A DNA stretch of 64,000 nucleotides, taken from Cardiocondyla obscurior (Eukaryota; Arthropoda; Insecta; Hymenoptera; Formicidae). Shown here one piece after another: positions 36,673 through 48,900 of the stretch. The notes beneath the pieces are model-generated. The model saw nothing but the letters and a program-made list of their open reading frames with translations. It had not been told where the DNA came from and ran no database searches. Made by a program: the position numbers and the translations under genes. Positions within the stretch are counted from its first letter, which is position 1, and each line of letters begins with the position of its first letter. The DNA lies in the NCBI RefSeq assembly GCF_019399895.1, contig NC_091889.1, forward strand, positions 124,001-188,000, in the 5' to 3' direction.

Positions 36673-39600
36673 ATGAGCTCCGTCTGGAAGCGCCTGCAGC
36701 GGGTGAACAAGAGAGCGGCCAAGTTCCAGTTCACCGTCTCTTACCACGAGGTCACGCTAGAGACGACGACGAAGTGGTGAGTGACGCCAACTTGTTCCCC
36801 GATTAAGCAAGAGCTTCCTTTCGCCGCGGCCTTCCGGACTCCTTATTCACGAATTAACATTAATGCTTTTTGTATGAAAGTCTGAAGAGCGCAATTGTCG
36901 TCTGCTTCTCAACGCAGGAGCTCTCTGGAAAGGAAAGAAAAAATTGTTTTTAATAAATAAATATATTGGAGGCAAAGGACATAAGCGATATATATTTAAT
37001 GTGCAGAGATTATATTGCTTTTCTTTTAAATTTTGTGCATGTTGCATATTATATTGTGCTCTGAGAATTTTTATTACAATTTAATTTATATAATTTTTTT
37101 TTTTTTTTTATTAATATAATTATTTACATACTTCGAAAAAATCTTATAAGATTAAAATTTATAAAAAATAATCTTACAGAAGTATTAGTATGCTTTAGCA
37201 GAAAGAAAAATTATATAAAAAATATATATATAAATTTATAACAAAATATATTTAAAAATATATAAATATATAAAAATAATGTTTTAGGAAACCAAATAAG
37301 CTAAGTGTTGTTTGGACAAGACGTAGCCGAAGAGTTAGCTCGGAACCATTGGATTGGGAACCATGTTTGAGCGATCCTCTGAAAGGCATTATCAGCTGGG
37401 CAGTTCCTGACAATCATACAGTTTCTGTAACACTGTTTAAAGATCCTCGAACACATGAGCTGGAAGACAAAGATTGGACGTTTGTTATCGAAGATGTGAG
37501 TACATCCTGCTGAGGCACTCACAAAAGAATATAGCACAATGGTACATTGTTCTATTCTCGAGTAGGTGTCGACAACAGGAAAGAGGCGTCATGTCGCTGC
37601 CACAAATATAAATATGAAAAAGTATGCAACCTTAGAATCTAGTCAACAACAACTCAAATTGGACTTGAAGCCGACTTCTAAAAAGATTGTTAGCGCTACA
37701 CTCGAATGTACTTTATCGTGCGTGTTTCTGCGAGAGGGCAAAGCGACGTAAGTGCAGTTCAATTTCATTCGCATGCTGCTAATAAATTTCATTAAGCCTG
37801 ATCGAAGTATCTGTTTATGTAACTAAATGTATTTGGAATAAGATAAATATTAAGTAACACATTTTAAAGATTGCATACTGAGTTTATTAATTTAGTTAAA
37901 AATATTTATTAAATTAAAATGTTACTTATAAATAAATTTATTAATTATTTACTAATTGCTTGTATTTTTTTAGAGACGAAGATATGCAAAGTATGGCTAG
38001 TTTAATGTCTGTTAATAATAATAGCGACATCGCACCATTAGATGATTTTGATAATGAAGATATACCTGAAGACGTTGAGGAAGTATCAGTAAAAAATTTG
38101 GATGAGATTTTAGATATTTCAGCTCAACTTGATTTAATGACGAGCAGTCTTACCGAAAGTGAATTACCTAGTACTCCTATAAGTGGTGAGTATTTAATTA
38201 TTAATTGGTTCTTTCTTTAACTGCTCTAAATATAAAATTTGTAATTATTATTTTAACTTGTTTGATCGATAATTTATAATTTGTGAAACCAAATTTACTA
38301 ATGGAATATATAATGTGTAGTGGCAAGTTTATCAAAAGATGATACAACTCCCGTAAACGATGGAGAGCATTTTATACGCGATATTAGTCTAACAGGAATT
38401 GGAGATTCTTTCAAAGAAAAATCACCTGTGAAAGATAATGTTGCCGTCGAAAATGAGTATGTATAATTACAATTTACAAAATGCAATTGATAAAAAATTT
38501 AATATATTGTTTAACAATAAATAATTAGTAATTACACATTTAATATTTTTACAGTAAAAACATCGAACATAGTACATTGAGATTACCGCTACAACCATTG
38601 GATCTTAAAAAGAATGACGCAAATATTCCAAGACTAAAAGAAATTACTCCTGGCCAAGATTTATTAGAATGGTGTAAAGAAGTTACAAAAGATTATCCTG
38701 GTGTCAAAGTTACCAATTTAACGACATCTTGGAGAAACGGGATGGCATTTTGTGCGATTATTCATAATTTCAGACCTGATCTAATGTAAGTACTTATATT
38801 ATGCTTATCTTTATTGGATGTTTTAATTATTATAAATTATTTTATTTCATTCTTTGCACTACTTTTCCTTGGAACAAAATGCCAATAGTGAATCTTGGAA
38901 GCATGCCAATTATTTTATTCGCGTATTCCATTAATAAACTCTTCGAAATCGTCATTGTCTTGTGTCAAGCTACTCGTGCCAACATTTTAACGATTATTTT
39001 TAATGTTGAAAAAGTCAATACATTTGTCTATTTATAGTAGCATATGTAATAGATATTTTATAGCTTTGATCAAATTGAATAATATCTAAAATAAAAATTT
39101 GTATAGAGAAATCAATTCTCTGTTGCCACATGATGTTAAAGGCAACTGTAAGAAAGCGTTTGATGCGGGTGAAATTCTGGGCATACCCAGAGTTATTGAA
39201 CCAGCTGATATGGATATATTAACGGTACCTGATAAACTAGCTGTGATGACATACTTGTATCAGTTGAGAGCGCATTTTACTGGTCATGAATTGGAGGTAT
39301 TTCAATGAAATCTCTTTATGTAACAGTTTTCCAATTATTCTGTAATTTGACATACAGCATATTACATATATCATCGTTATTATTAATGATACATTATTTC
39401 TCTAAAAAAATCTAGGTACATCAAATAGGTAAAACAACAGACGAGTCATCTTATATGATTGGTAGATTTAATACAGATAACAACACGGATGTAAGTGTTC
39501 AACTTTTTGGTCAGGAGATTATTAATTTACGAAAAAAAGAACAAATTGATCAAAGAAACAATAAAGCGGAGAGTAACAGACGGTAAATATATTCTCAGTA

Positions 39601-42600
39601 TTATGCAATTAAAGTACATCTTCCGCAAAATTATTTATCAGAAGTAAGATTAGAAACTGATTTGTTATTGCAGGTCAAATCCATTCGATAATAAGAAGGA
39701 TGATATTAGCATCGATTCATTAAAAAATAAATTACACTTAAGCCTGAATACGGACAATCAGGATCACGATCAATGCAACAAAGACAAATCACCATCAAGC
39801 GTGAAAGAAGTTAAGGATATTATATTGGCCAGCTCAAAAAGCATTCTGGGCAAGGTGCTATCACCAACCAAGGAAAAATACTCTTCAAGAGAGAAGGTAC
39901 GTAGAAATTTACAGGTAAAATGAAATTAATTTCCACGTTGCGATTATTCCCGAAAATTGTCTAGAGAAACGTCGCGTATAATATTCGATGGAATTCGCGC
40001 GTAAATTTCTTTCACTGTGAAGAAATGAAATACCAATTTACCGCAGAGCAAGTCTCCGCCGAGAGTGCAACAAGCGCAGCAACGTCCGATACTAATGACA
40101 CGCCGGCAATTAACCGATCCGTTCGGCTCCGATGACGAAGAGGAGAACATACAGATAATCGATGACAAATGGTCGCAATCGATCTCGCTTACCAAATCGC
40201 AAAGTCCGGTCCGTGATGTCAGTATATACGAGATTGCGCAGACTGTCGCTTTTTATGCATTCCTTCTGTTATACCTTGCTGCATTAACAATAAACCCATA
40301 ACGCGCACTGTTGTATCTCTTTTTGTTATTTCTTTTCGCCGGCGGATTATGTCAAAATGTATTGTCTGAAGGTCTGTTACTGTACTTTTTGTTCACTATA
40401 GGCGAACAGTTTATAAATCGAGCTTCTTGGCGGTAGGGGAATTATGCCTATATAATACACGCGTATATAACTGCATGTAAATATGCATGAGGAAATCGCG
40501 TCAGAATATGTTCCGCGATGCACGAAATGTAGACATGTACGAGCTGTTCTATAAGCTTTGCTTTAAAAACTCCTAAATGCAAATTTAATGTTAACGATTT
40601 TATTTCTGAATCAAATATATCGAGGATAGTCATAATTTATTTCAGCAACCTTTAATTTCTATTTTTTCTATAAACTTTTCTTACTATAACACGTTCCTAA
40701 AAATAGAAAAATCTTTTACCATGTAACATCGTAATTAAAATATTTAAAAACAGTTTGTAAATTTTATGATTTTCTTGTGATTTAGTTACATTGTTAATAC
40801 GCTCACTGATTTTTACCACGTGCAAAAATATTCTTCGTCTGAATCGTGTATTTATTCGAAAAGCTTTGCAACAATAACGTGACGCAAGCAGGCTACGCAA
40901 ACATATTGAGAATAGGTCTTTTGTAGGACTCGGTAAACTCTGACGATAGAGGAAGTCGAGGTAGTTCCGAATGTCAAGGTGCATCACCGCCGTATGGAGA
41001 ACAACGTTCACAACATGTAATTAACAATATTTGCTTTTATCGCTTGCTAACGTCATGCCACGTCAATATCTCAGCAAAATTAAAATTATTCTAAAGAAAT
41101 AAACGAGAATTTTACAAATGCTTAATAGTTGCATCAATCGTTTCATGTTTCTATGTCAAATTTCATAACGTTTCTTATGTTTCTTTTTACTTTTGTGTTA
41201 GTCGCTAGTTAGCCGGCATGATGAATTACGAGAACGAGCAAGACAACTCCTAGAACAAGCCAGGAATCAGACGAAGCCATCCGGATTTGTTTCCGCTGCG
41301 ATCAGTCCCGTCGAGGTTTTACATGTTTGTTAATATAACATTAAAAAAATGTTTTGTTAATGAAGCATTTATCGAAGAATACAAATGTGGGCGTTTATTT
41401 TAATGTAACATACTTTGCAGGCACAAAACGATGACGAAAGACAGCAGCAGTTGCGGGAAAGGGCGAGACGTTTGATCGCGGAAGTGAAAATGGGTGTTGC
41501 TGTTACTCCGAGTCAACTAAATGACGACAACAACAGTGATAGACGATCGATAGACGATCAGAATAATAGTCCTAGGCGCAGCATTACGCCGTCAACTCCC
41601 GGTGATCGGATTAGTATAAAGGTAAACGCTAATAATCCATACAATATTCATCTATGTTTTTGAAATTTTTGAGTGAAAAAATTTATTACATTGTAATTAT
41701 TTTTTTAGTCTGAGTACAATGGAAATATATTAGGAAACTCGAGTGTGATAGATGGAGAAAAGAAAACTGGTTCGCCTTTATATTCCTTCTCCAAAATTAT
41801 TGAACGAATCTCACCCGATAAAGGCAGTCCTGATAGAACTCCGTACACATTACGCGGAGTATGTTAATTTGAATATTTAATTTCAGTTTAATTATAAATT
41901 ATAGAACGATATACATTACTTACAGTAAACTTTAATAACTTTTTATTTTACTACGAATTGATATTTTAGTTGGGTAAAGACATGACATCGTATATTCAAA
42001 ATGAACTCGAAGCACTTGAAAGAGAGCAAAGTCAGATTGACATACAAGCTGGCAAACTTGAAAAGCAATTGAGAGCAGCCATGGAGAGCGATAACGAAGA
42101 CGAAACGGAAAGACTGATGTCTCTGTGGTTCACGCTTGTTAACAAAAAAAATGCTCTTTTACGAAGACAAATGCAATTAAACATACTGTAAGTGATTCGT
42201 TGATCGAAACATATTATTTTCATATATATTTAATTTCAATTAACGATTGGCTATAACATTATCTGATCACGATCTAAACTTTTTATAAATTAAATTTTTA
42301 TTTTTAGAGAAAAAGAAGATGATTTAGAGCGAAGATTTGAGCTTTTAAATCATGAATTAAGAAGCATCCTCGCGGTAGAAGATTGGCGGAAGACATCCGA
42401 ACAAAAAATGCGTGAAAATTTATTGTTAGAAGAACTAGTGTCTATTGTAAACAAAAGAGATGAATTAGTTCATCACCTCGATACACAAGAGAGAGCGTAA
42501 GTATAGACATATATTATTATTGATCTAAATATTTTATGTCATTAAATTTTATTTTTTCAAATAAATTATAGAATTGAGGATGATGACGAAATTGAACGTG

Positions 42601-42653
42601 ATTTATCTCGTGCTGGATTAGCTCAACGAAACAAAAATTGTGTTGTGCAATGA
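36673..42653 (+). CDS. EH domain-binding protein 1, 17 coding exons
   Basis: The product is 955 aa, an adaptor between endosomal tubules (Rab8/10, EHD proteins) and actin by family knowledge. Exons: 36673-36776, 37288-37495, 37566-37747, 37974-38185, 38321-38456, 38555-38785, 39107-39296, 39416-39582, 39674-39896, 40047-40217, 40927-41016, 41202-41315 (or 41324), 41421-41621, 41709-41858, 41970-42187, 42308-42496, 42572-42653. Residues 1-165 form the N-terminal C2 domain (opening MSSVWKRLQRVNK, with WTRRSRR and LREGKATDEDMQSMASLMS as in human). Residues about 313-421 form the calponin-homology domain (LLEWCKEVT, TTSWRNGMAFCAI). One NPF motif (479-481) should bind EH domains; human has several. 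Residues about 794-945 are the bMERB coiled coil. The protein ends CVVQ, a CaaX prenylation box like human CVLQ. The exon 10 donor (GTCAGT) is weak. Confidence 0.93.
40218..40301 (+). other. Possible alternative EHBP1 C-terminus (read-through of exon 10 donor)
   Basis: If the weak donor at 40218 is not used, exon 10 runs on in frame for 27 codons to a TAA at 40299-40301. The added tail contains an uncharged hydrophobic stretch, roughly VAFYAFLLLYLAALTI, just before the end. Such a tail resembles a C-terminal membrane anchor. This isoform would lack the bMERB domain and CaaX box. The following intron (40302-40926) is more GC-rich than its neighbours, as a 3' UTR might be. The idea is inferred from sequence only. 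Confidence 0.3.
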
Positions 42654-45639
42654 AGAGTTATTTATTGCGTTTTTCCACATTGTTGTAAAGGTAAATTATA
42701 TACAATAATTACGTATATTTTTAAAAATAAAAAATTGATAAAATTTAATTTTTAATTAAAATAAATAAATTATTAAAGTAAGAAAACTTAATGTAACGGT
42801 AATAATCAAAAGTGCGAATCTCGCTTGCAGGCATGATCCATGTTGCTGTGGTGTTGTCAAAAGGTGACAAAATTAGATATTAAAAGAGTTATGTGTGACA
42901 TTTGATGGTTTACGAACAGGTTATTTTTAGAGACTTGTTTTTCATTGTACATTGTAGATTAATTCATCAAGAGATCAAACAAATTTTTCTATTTTCTTTG
43001 TTTTTAATATAAGCTCGTCGATCAACAATTCGGAACAACAAAAAAAAAGTATTTAAATCAGGAAATGTCGAATTAATAGATAATAACTGTATGATTTCTT
43101 ATATATATTGCCGAGTATTATATCAATCATATAACGAAAGCATTTTATGCTTTAAATAAAATGCACGTTAATAGAACTGTGTACAAATATATAAAATGAT
43201 ATACGCTATAAAGCGAGAAATTATACAGCACAGTCTATAATCGGTTAATAAAAAGAAGATATTTTTCATTTTTGAATAAGATTTTGAAATTCTAGGGAAA
43301 AAACTAACGTGAATAAAAAAAATTGAAGTTGATAATAAGAATGTGTTTTAACAAGATTCGATATATATCCACAAAGCTGTGTTATATTTTAAAAGATTTT
43401 TGTTTATATATAAATTAGTAGCTAGTTTAACTGAGTAGAATTGAAGTTTTTGTGTAAGTAAACTTTAGACATTGTATTTGCTAAAAAAAAATTATTTTTT
43501 ATGGTTTAATTGTTAAGAGATTTAATATCGGAAAGCCAAAGAAAGTTAAAGTGAATTGCTATACAAGAATACCTATAAGATACATAAAAAGCAATTCAAT
43601 GAACATATATTTCGCGACATTATCAATGCAAATCAATTTACAAAAAAAAGTAATTATGAAACTACTGCAAAAAGTGGATCACATCGGGATTATGTATAGT
43701 TTTCGTATTCGCAGCGGTTGTTCTCATCGAACATTTGCATGTACTCTGTTAGTGCCATATGAACGAATTGATGTACGTTTTACATCTTACTTGACGGATT
43801 TGTACAAATGCATTGAAATGCATTAAAACAAATTCAATAATCTTATTGACGGTAGGCAATTTTTTTGAAAGCCGTAGTAAGATTAATTTTTACTAAGACT
43901 AATTCTTATATGTGGTATATCTGCGCATGTAATGAGAATATTATGTTTATTATAACTTTCTGTAGAAAAATGTTATGTTATATTTAAGTGTTTGGGCTAA
44001 CATTACCTGTAAAAACAAGAAAGAAAAGAAACAAACTCGTCTGCTCAAAATTGTTTTAGCTCTATAGATCTTAGGGCAGGAAATTATGACGAATGTTCAT
44101 TATGTACGTTTTGCCATTTGGAATATTTCCAAATGGTTAATAACTAATTACTTTTTTTATCTTTTTATAATGTTACAAATACTAAATTGTTAACAAATAA
44201 TGAGACAAGAAAGACATTTTTCGATACAGTTGCTCCGTAAAATAAGAACATAGAATACAGAGCAGGGTTTACCCGTTAAAAGCAATATGTGAGATACAAG
44301 CCACAAGATAAAATAACACGAGACAAAATTTTTGAATTCTGTTAACTTTTAATTTCTCAATAGTTTCCTTTTAATATAATTTTCAATATAAAAAATTATT
44401 AATTTAATATTTCAATGTTGAGAAAGTAATTTTATTTTGATTATGCGAGCGCTTGAAACATTGACACGTTGATATATAATTGAGAATAAGATGACAATTG
44501 ATGTGGATATATATATGTATATATGTTCCAAGCAGACCATATAAAACCGCCCTTTCAAAAGCATTAATTATATATATTTACCGAAACGTATTTAGAGTAT
44601 ATACTATTAAAATGCGAACATAAGAGAAATTATCTCCTCTTGACATCATAATATACATATGTCTATAATTAAATCAAGTATCATAGCACCTTATACAATT
44701 TTATATTTTTACTTGTAGCTTGATTCGCTCCTCGTACTTTTTTTTTATGTTTTTATAAGACGTCTGTTAAGCTAGAGTTTTAGAATATTGCTGAAGTTGG
44801 TCCTTAGCAAAAGAGGAAATAATTTTTAAATTACACACACGTGCGCGCGCGATTGGAACACTAAGAAGTAATTAAGAAACATTGAGTTGGAAAGTGATCT
44901 CTGCTCTGTTAGACCGAATTAATCGCTCATACACTCTCGTTATGGAATTTGATATTGATTTCATCACGATATTTGAATTTCTCGCGGTCTAAGAGCAAAC
45001 ATAATTAGGAGGGGGAGGTTATCGATTTAATGACAAATAATTTAGCAATAATTTATTATTCTAGTGCCTATAAATACCTGTATGTTTATAAAACTGTAGC
45101 ACACTGAATTAATTTTAATTTATTTTACTCTGTACTACTAATGTAAAGGATAATTATTGTGAAGACCGTTCTTGCCAATGCTAAATAGTTTTGTTGAGAT
45201 GTACCGTTCTATTTTCCTTTGCCAATGTTATATTAATCGTAATGTATGTGAGAATGCGAGCAAAGAAAAGGAAAGAAGAACGTATCACGCAATATTCGCC
45301 ATTAATAAAGGAAGACTTATAAAGCACTGCAGAAGGAAACAATAAATATAATGTTGATAATATTAAGAGTGCTATTTTATTTTTATTATGCTAATAAAAT
45401 CTATATGTATCTATTTTGAGCAGAACTGATCCTAGAATAAAAATGGATTTTTTATCATAATAAAAATATATTTACCAGACATTGTAAAGAATGAGCTTCG
45501 TGCGCGCTATTCGCTCTTGCTACGTTAAAGAAAAATTTTACATTTAACAATTTTCGGTAGCGAATTTAGTCAACTAAGAAATTCGAGAATCCATTTAACA
45601 TTTTTTTTTTTATATTCTGTAACAGAAAACTATGGTGGC
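42654..45639. other. EHBP1 3' UTR and intergenic spacer to SF3B1
   Basis: AT-rich sequence with no supportable gene. The first part is EHBP1 3' UTR of unknown length, with many AATAAA-like words. The open frame at 43551-43826 has no family resemblance and is probably chance. Confidence 0.6.
45341..45346 (+). terminator. Candidate distal poly(A) signal for EHBP1
   Basis: An AATAAA hexamer is followed by a TGTTGAT-type T/G-rich segment. If used, it would give a 2.7 kb 3' UTR. Earlier AATAAA words would give shorter ones. Confidence 0.3.
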
Positions 45640-45919
45640 TGCGTGCGCAGTGTAATTGACATAAGCTTGACCCGCGCCAGCCAATCTTGTCGTCCAATTA
45701 GAAAAGCGCGAATCACGCTCGCGCCAATTCTGCCGCAATGCGAAGCGAGCCTGATGCCGGAGTAATCAAGACGTTCAACGTCCTGCCGTCCAAGGCAGCA
45801 CGTGCGCATCGGCAGAATCGGTGCGCCATCTTGTCAGTCCACCTGACGTATTGCTGAAATTCGGCGTGTCCGGGTACGCTTACGCCGTGTCCACCGTCTC
45901 TGCAAACTTCTGCATCACG
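45640..45919 (+). promoter_or_regulatory. SF3B1 promoter / 5' UTR
   Basis: A CpG-containing, GC-richer segment stands out against AT-rich flanks just upstream of the SF3B1 start codon at 45920. It contains no other supportable gene. The minus-strand open frame at 45713-45943 is a shadow of this composition. Confidence 0.5.
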
Positions 45920-48900
45920 ATGGACTCGATCCCGAGAACGCACAAAGGTATTCCTGTCTTCTCAAGATTCACCGATTCACTCCCGTTAATCGCCTTCGCG
46001 CGCAACTTAAATGCAATAATAAGCAGCCGAAAATTAACTCTGTCAGACCGAAGAGTTCACAACTCTTCCGTCTCACTCGGCTCAATGAGAATCGTAAACA
46101 GTAACATTTGTTATCAGACAACTTTTAAGTAATGCAACACATGGAGTATGTTTCGTATTATGAATGAAACGTCGAACGTATATGAGATACGAAGCGTCAG
46201 CTGTTTGTTATGCTGAACGATTCATTGGACGAACACTTCGTGTAACATTTGTCTTACATTGTCGATTTCGTTTCCAATGCCAGCAATATTTCGTATCGTG
46301 TTTTATCTGTAGTATTCAACATTATTTGAATTTGTAGTACTTATTTATTACAATCTGACTAACAATATTTTTAATCTGTATTACAGACATAGAAGCACAG
46401 ATAAGGGAGATACAGTCAAAGAAGAAGGAGCTTCTGAATGCAGCATCTGAAAAAGAGCAGGTTGCTCTGGGAAAGACTGGTTTTTACGATCAGGACATTT
46501 ATGACAGTAGTAATAACAAATTTGATGGCTATGTTACATCAATTGCAACAAATGATGAAATTGAGGTATATTTTTTTAGGATATTCTTAAATATTTATAA
46601 CTTTAACATTAAAAAATCTAGGTTATTTTTATATATTTATTATTAATTTAATATTTTTTTTTGTATTTTTAAAATTAAAACTTTATGTTTGGGATAGGAT
46701 TATGATCCATTTGCGGACAAACGATTACCCACCATAATTGACAGAGAGGAGAAGGATTATGATCCATTTGCTGACAGACGACGACCTACTATAGCCGACA
46801 GAGAAGATGAATATAGACAGAAAAGACGTAGAATGATTATTTCTCCTGAGCGTGTTGACCCTTTTGCAGAAGGTTGGTATAATTGTTTTGTAACTCAAAA
46901 AATTAATTAAAATAATAAAGCAATAAATTAATTTTTATTAAAACTATAATTTTTTTAAATTACAGGTGGAAAAACACCTGATATTGGCTCCAGAACATAC
47001 ACAGAGATTATGCGGGAACAAATGCTTAAAGGTGAAGAAACAGAGGTATGTGATATTTGTATTTTTTTTTTAATAATATGCAAAAATATTTAATATTTAA
47101 AGTAATATATAAAATTAATTTTTATTGTAATATAGAATTTTTTAATTATATATTTTACATTTTGTTACAGTTGAGAAAAAGATTAGCAGAAAAGGCAAAA
47201 GACGGTACTTTGAAAGCCAATGGTGAACCAAAACCAGCTCCTAAAAAAAGAGGCCGTTGGGATCAAACGGATGATACTCCAGTGCAGAAAAAAATATCTG
47301 GTGCTTCGGCAACACCTACATCTTGGGATAATGCAGATGTATGTTTGTCGTGTTAATTTTATATTACCTTTGCATTTTAATTTATTATTTAAAATTTAAT
47401 ATAAAAATTAAAATATTAATTTTAATTTTATTTTATTTTCTTTATTCTAATTTTCTTTTTTTTTTTTTTTTTTTTTTTTTTACTGTTGTAGGTGACACCA
47501 GCTGCTATTAGATGGGATGAAACTCCAGGTCATGGTAAAGGAGCAGAGACTCCTGGGGCTACTCCTGGAGTCAGTACACGAATGTGGGATGCCACACCAG
47601 CGCATGCAACGCCTGGAGCTGTGACTCCGAGTAGAGATACACCTTCTCATGAAAAAGCTGTAACAAGTCGCAGAAATCGTTGGGATGAAACTCCGAAAAC
47701 TGAAAGAGGTTAATCTACAATTTTTTTTTTTTTAAATTATTTTGGATAATAAACTGAATAAATACATAAGAATATTTCGTATAAATACATATTTAAGACA
47801 AATAAATATAATTATATTTTAACTCTATAGAAACACCTGGACATAACAGCGGTTGGGCAGAGACTCCGAGAACTGATCGAGTTGCTGGAGATTTAATACA
47901 GGAAACTCCGACTCCTTCGGCGAGCAAAAGACGAAGTCGGTGGGATGAAACTCCATCAAATCAAACGCCTGGCTCGATGACGCCGCAAACCCCGGCGACA
48001 CCTCTTGCAACACCCCATCAGACAACAATTTTAACACCAAGTGCCGTCACGCCGACGGGACCCAAAGCGATGGGTTTGGCTACACCGACTCCAGGACATT
48101 TAATGTCCATGACGCCTGAACAATTACAGGCATATCGTTGGGAACGCGAGATAGACGAACGCAACAGACCTTTGTCAGACGATGAGTTAGATGCGCTATT
48201 TCCTCCTGGATACAAAATTTTGCAACCTCCAGCAGGTAAAATACATTTTTTTAATATAATAATAATTATTAAAATTATTAAAAAAAAAAAAAAAAAAAAA
48301 AATGTACGCATTATACTTTTTCAGGATACATACCCATTCGCACGCCCGCTAGGAAGCTCACTGCAACGCCTACGCCTATTGCTGGTACACCTCAAGGTTT
48401 CTTCATTCAAACAGAAGACAAAAGCGCTAAGTACGTGGATAATCAACCAAAAGGAAATTTACCATTTATGAAGCCAGAAGACGCGCAGTATTTCGACAAA
48501 TTGTTGGTTGACGTAGACGAAGAAACACTAAGTCCTGAGGAACAGAAAGAAAGAAAAATCATGAAACTGCTCTTAAAAATAAAAAATGGAACTCCTCCAA
48601 TGCGTAAAGCTGCTTTGAGACAAATTACGGATAAAGCAAGAGAATTTGGTGCCGGACCGTTGTTCAACCAAATTCTTCCCCTTCTCATGTCACCTACTCT
48701 TGAAGATCAAGAACGTCATTTACTGGTCAAAGTCATTGATCGTATTTTATATAAACTGGATGATTTGGTGCGACCATATGTTCACAAGGTAATTTTTTAT
48801 TCTTATTATTTTATCGATTTATTTTTATTTTATTTCGTTTTATTTTACTAACTGTTCCATTTTCTAGATTTTAGTCGTCATCGAACCTCTATTAATCGAC

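Noticed and set aside
43551..43826. 91-codon open frame in the EHBP1 3' region
   Set aside because: Isolated, unrelated to any family I know, inside probable 3' UTR.
48280..48302. A-run in an SF3B1 intron as a processed-insertion tail
   Set aside because: No inserted gene fragment next to it; the exon 8 acceptor follows normally.
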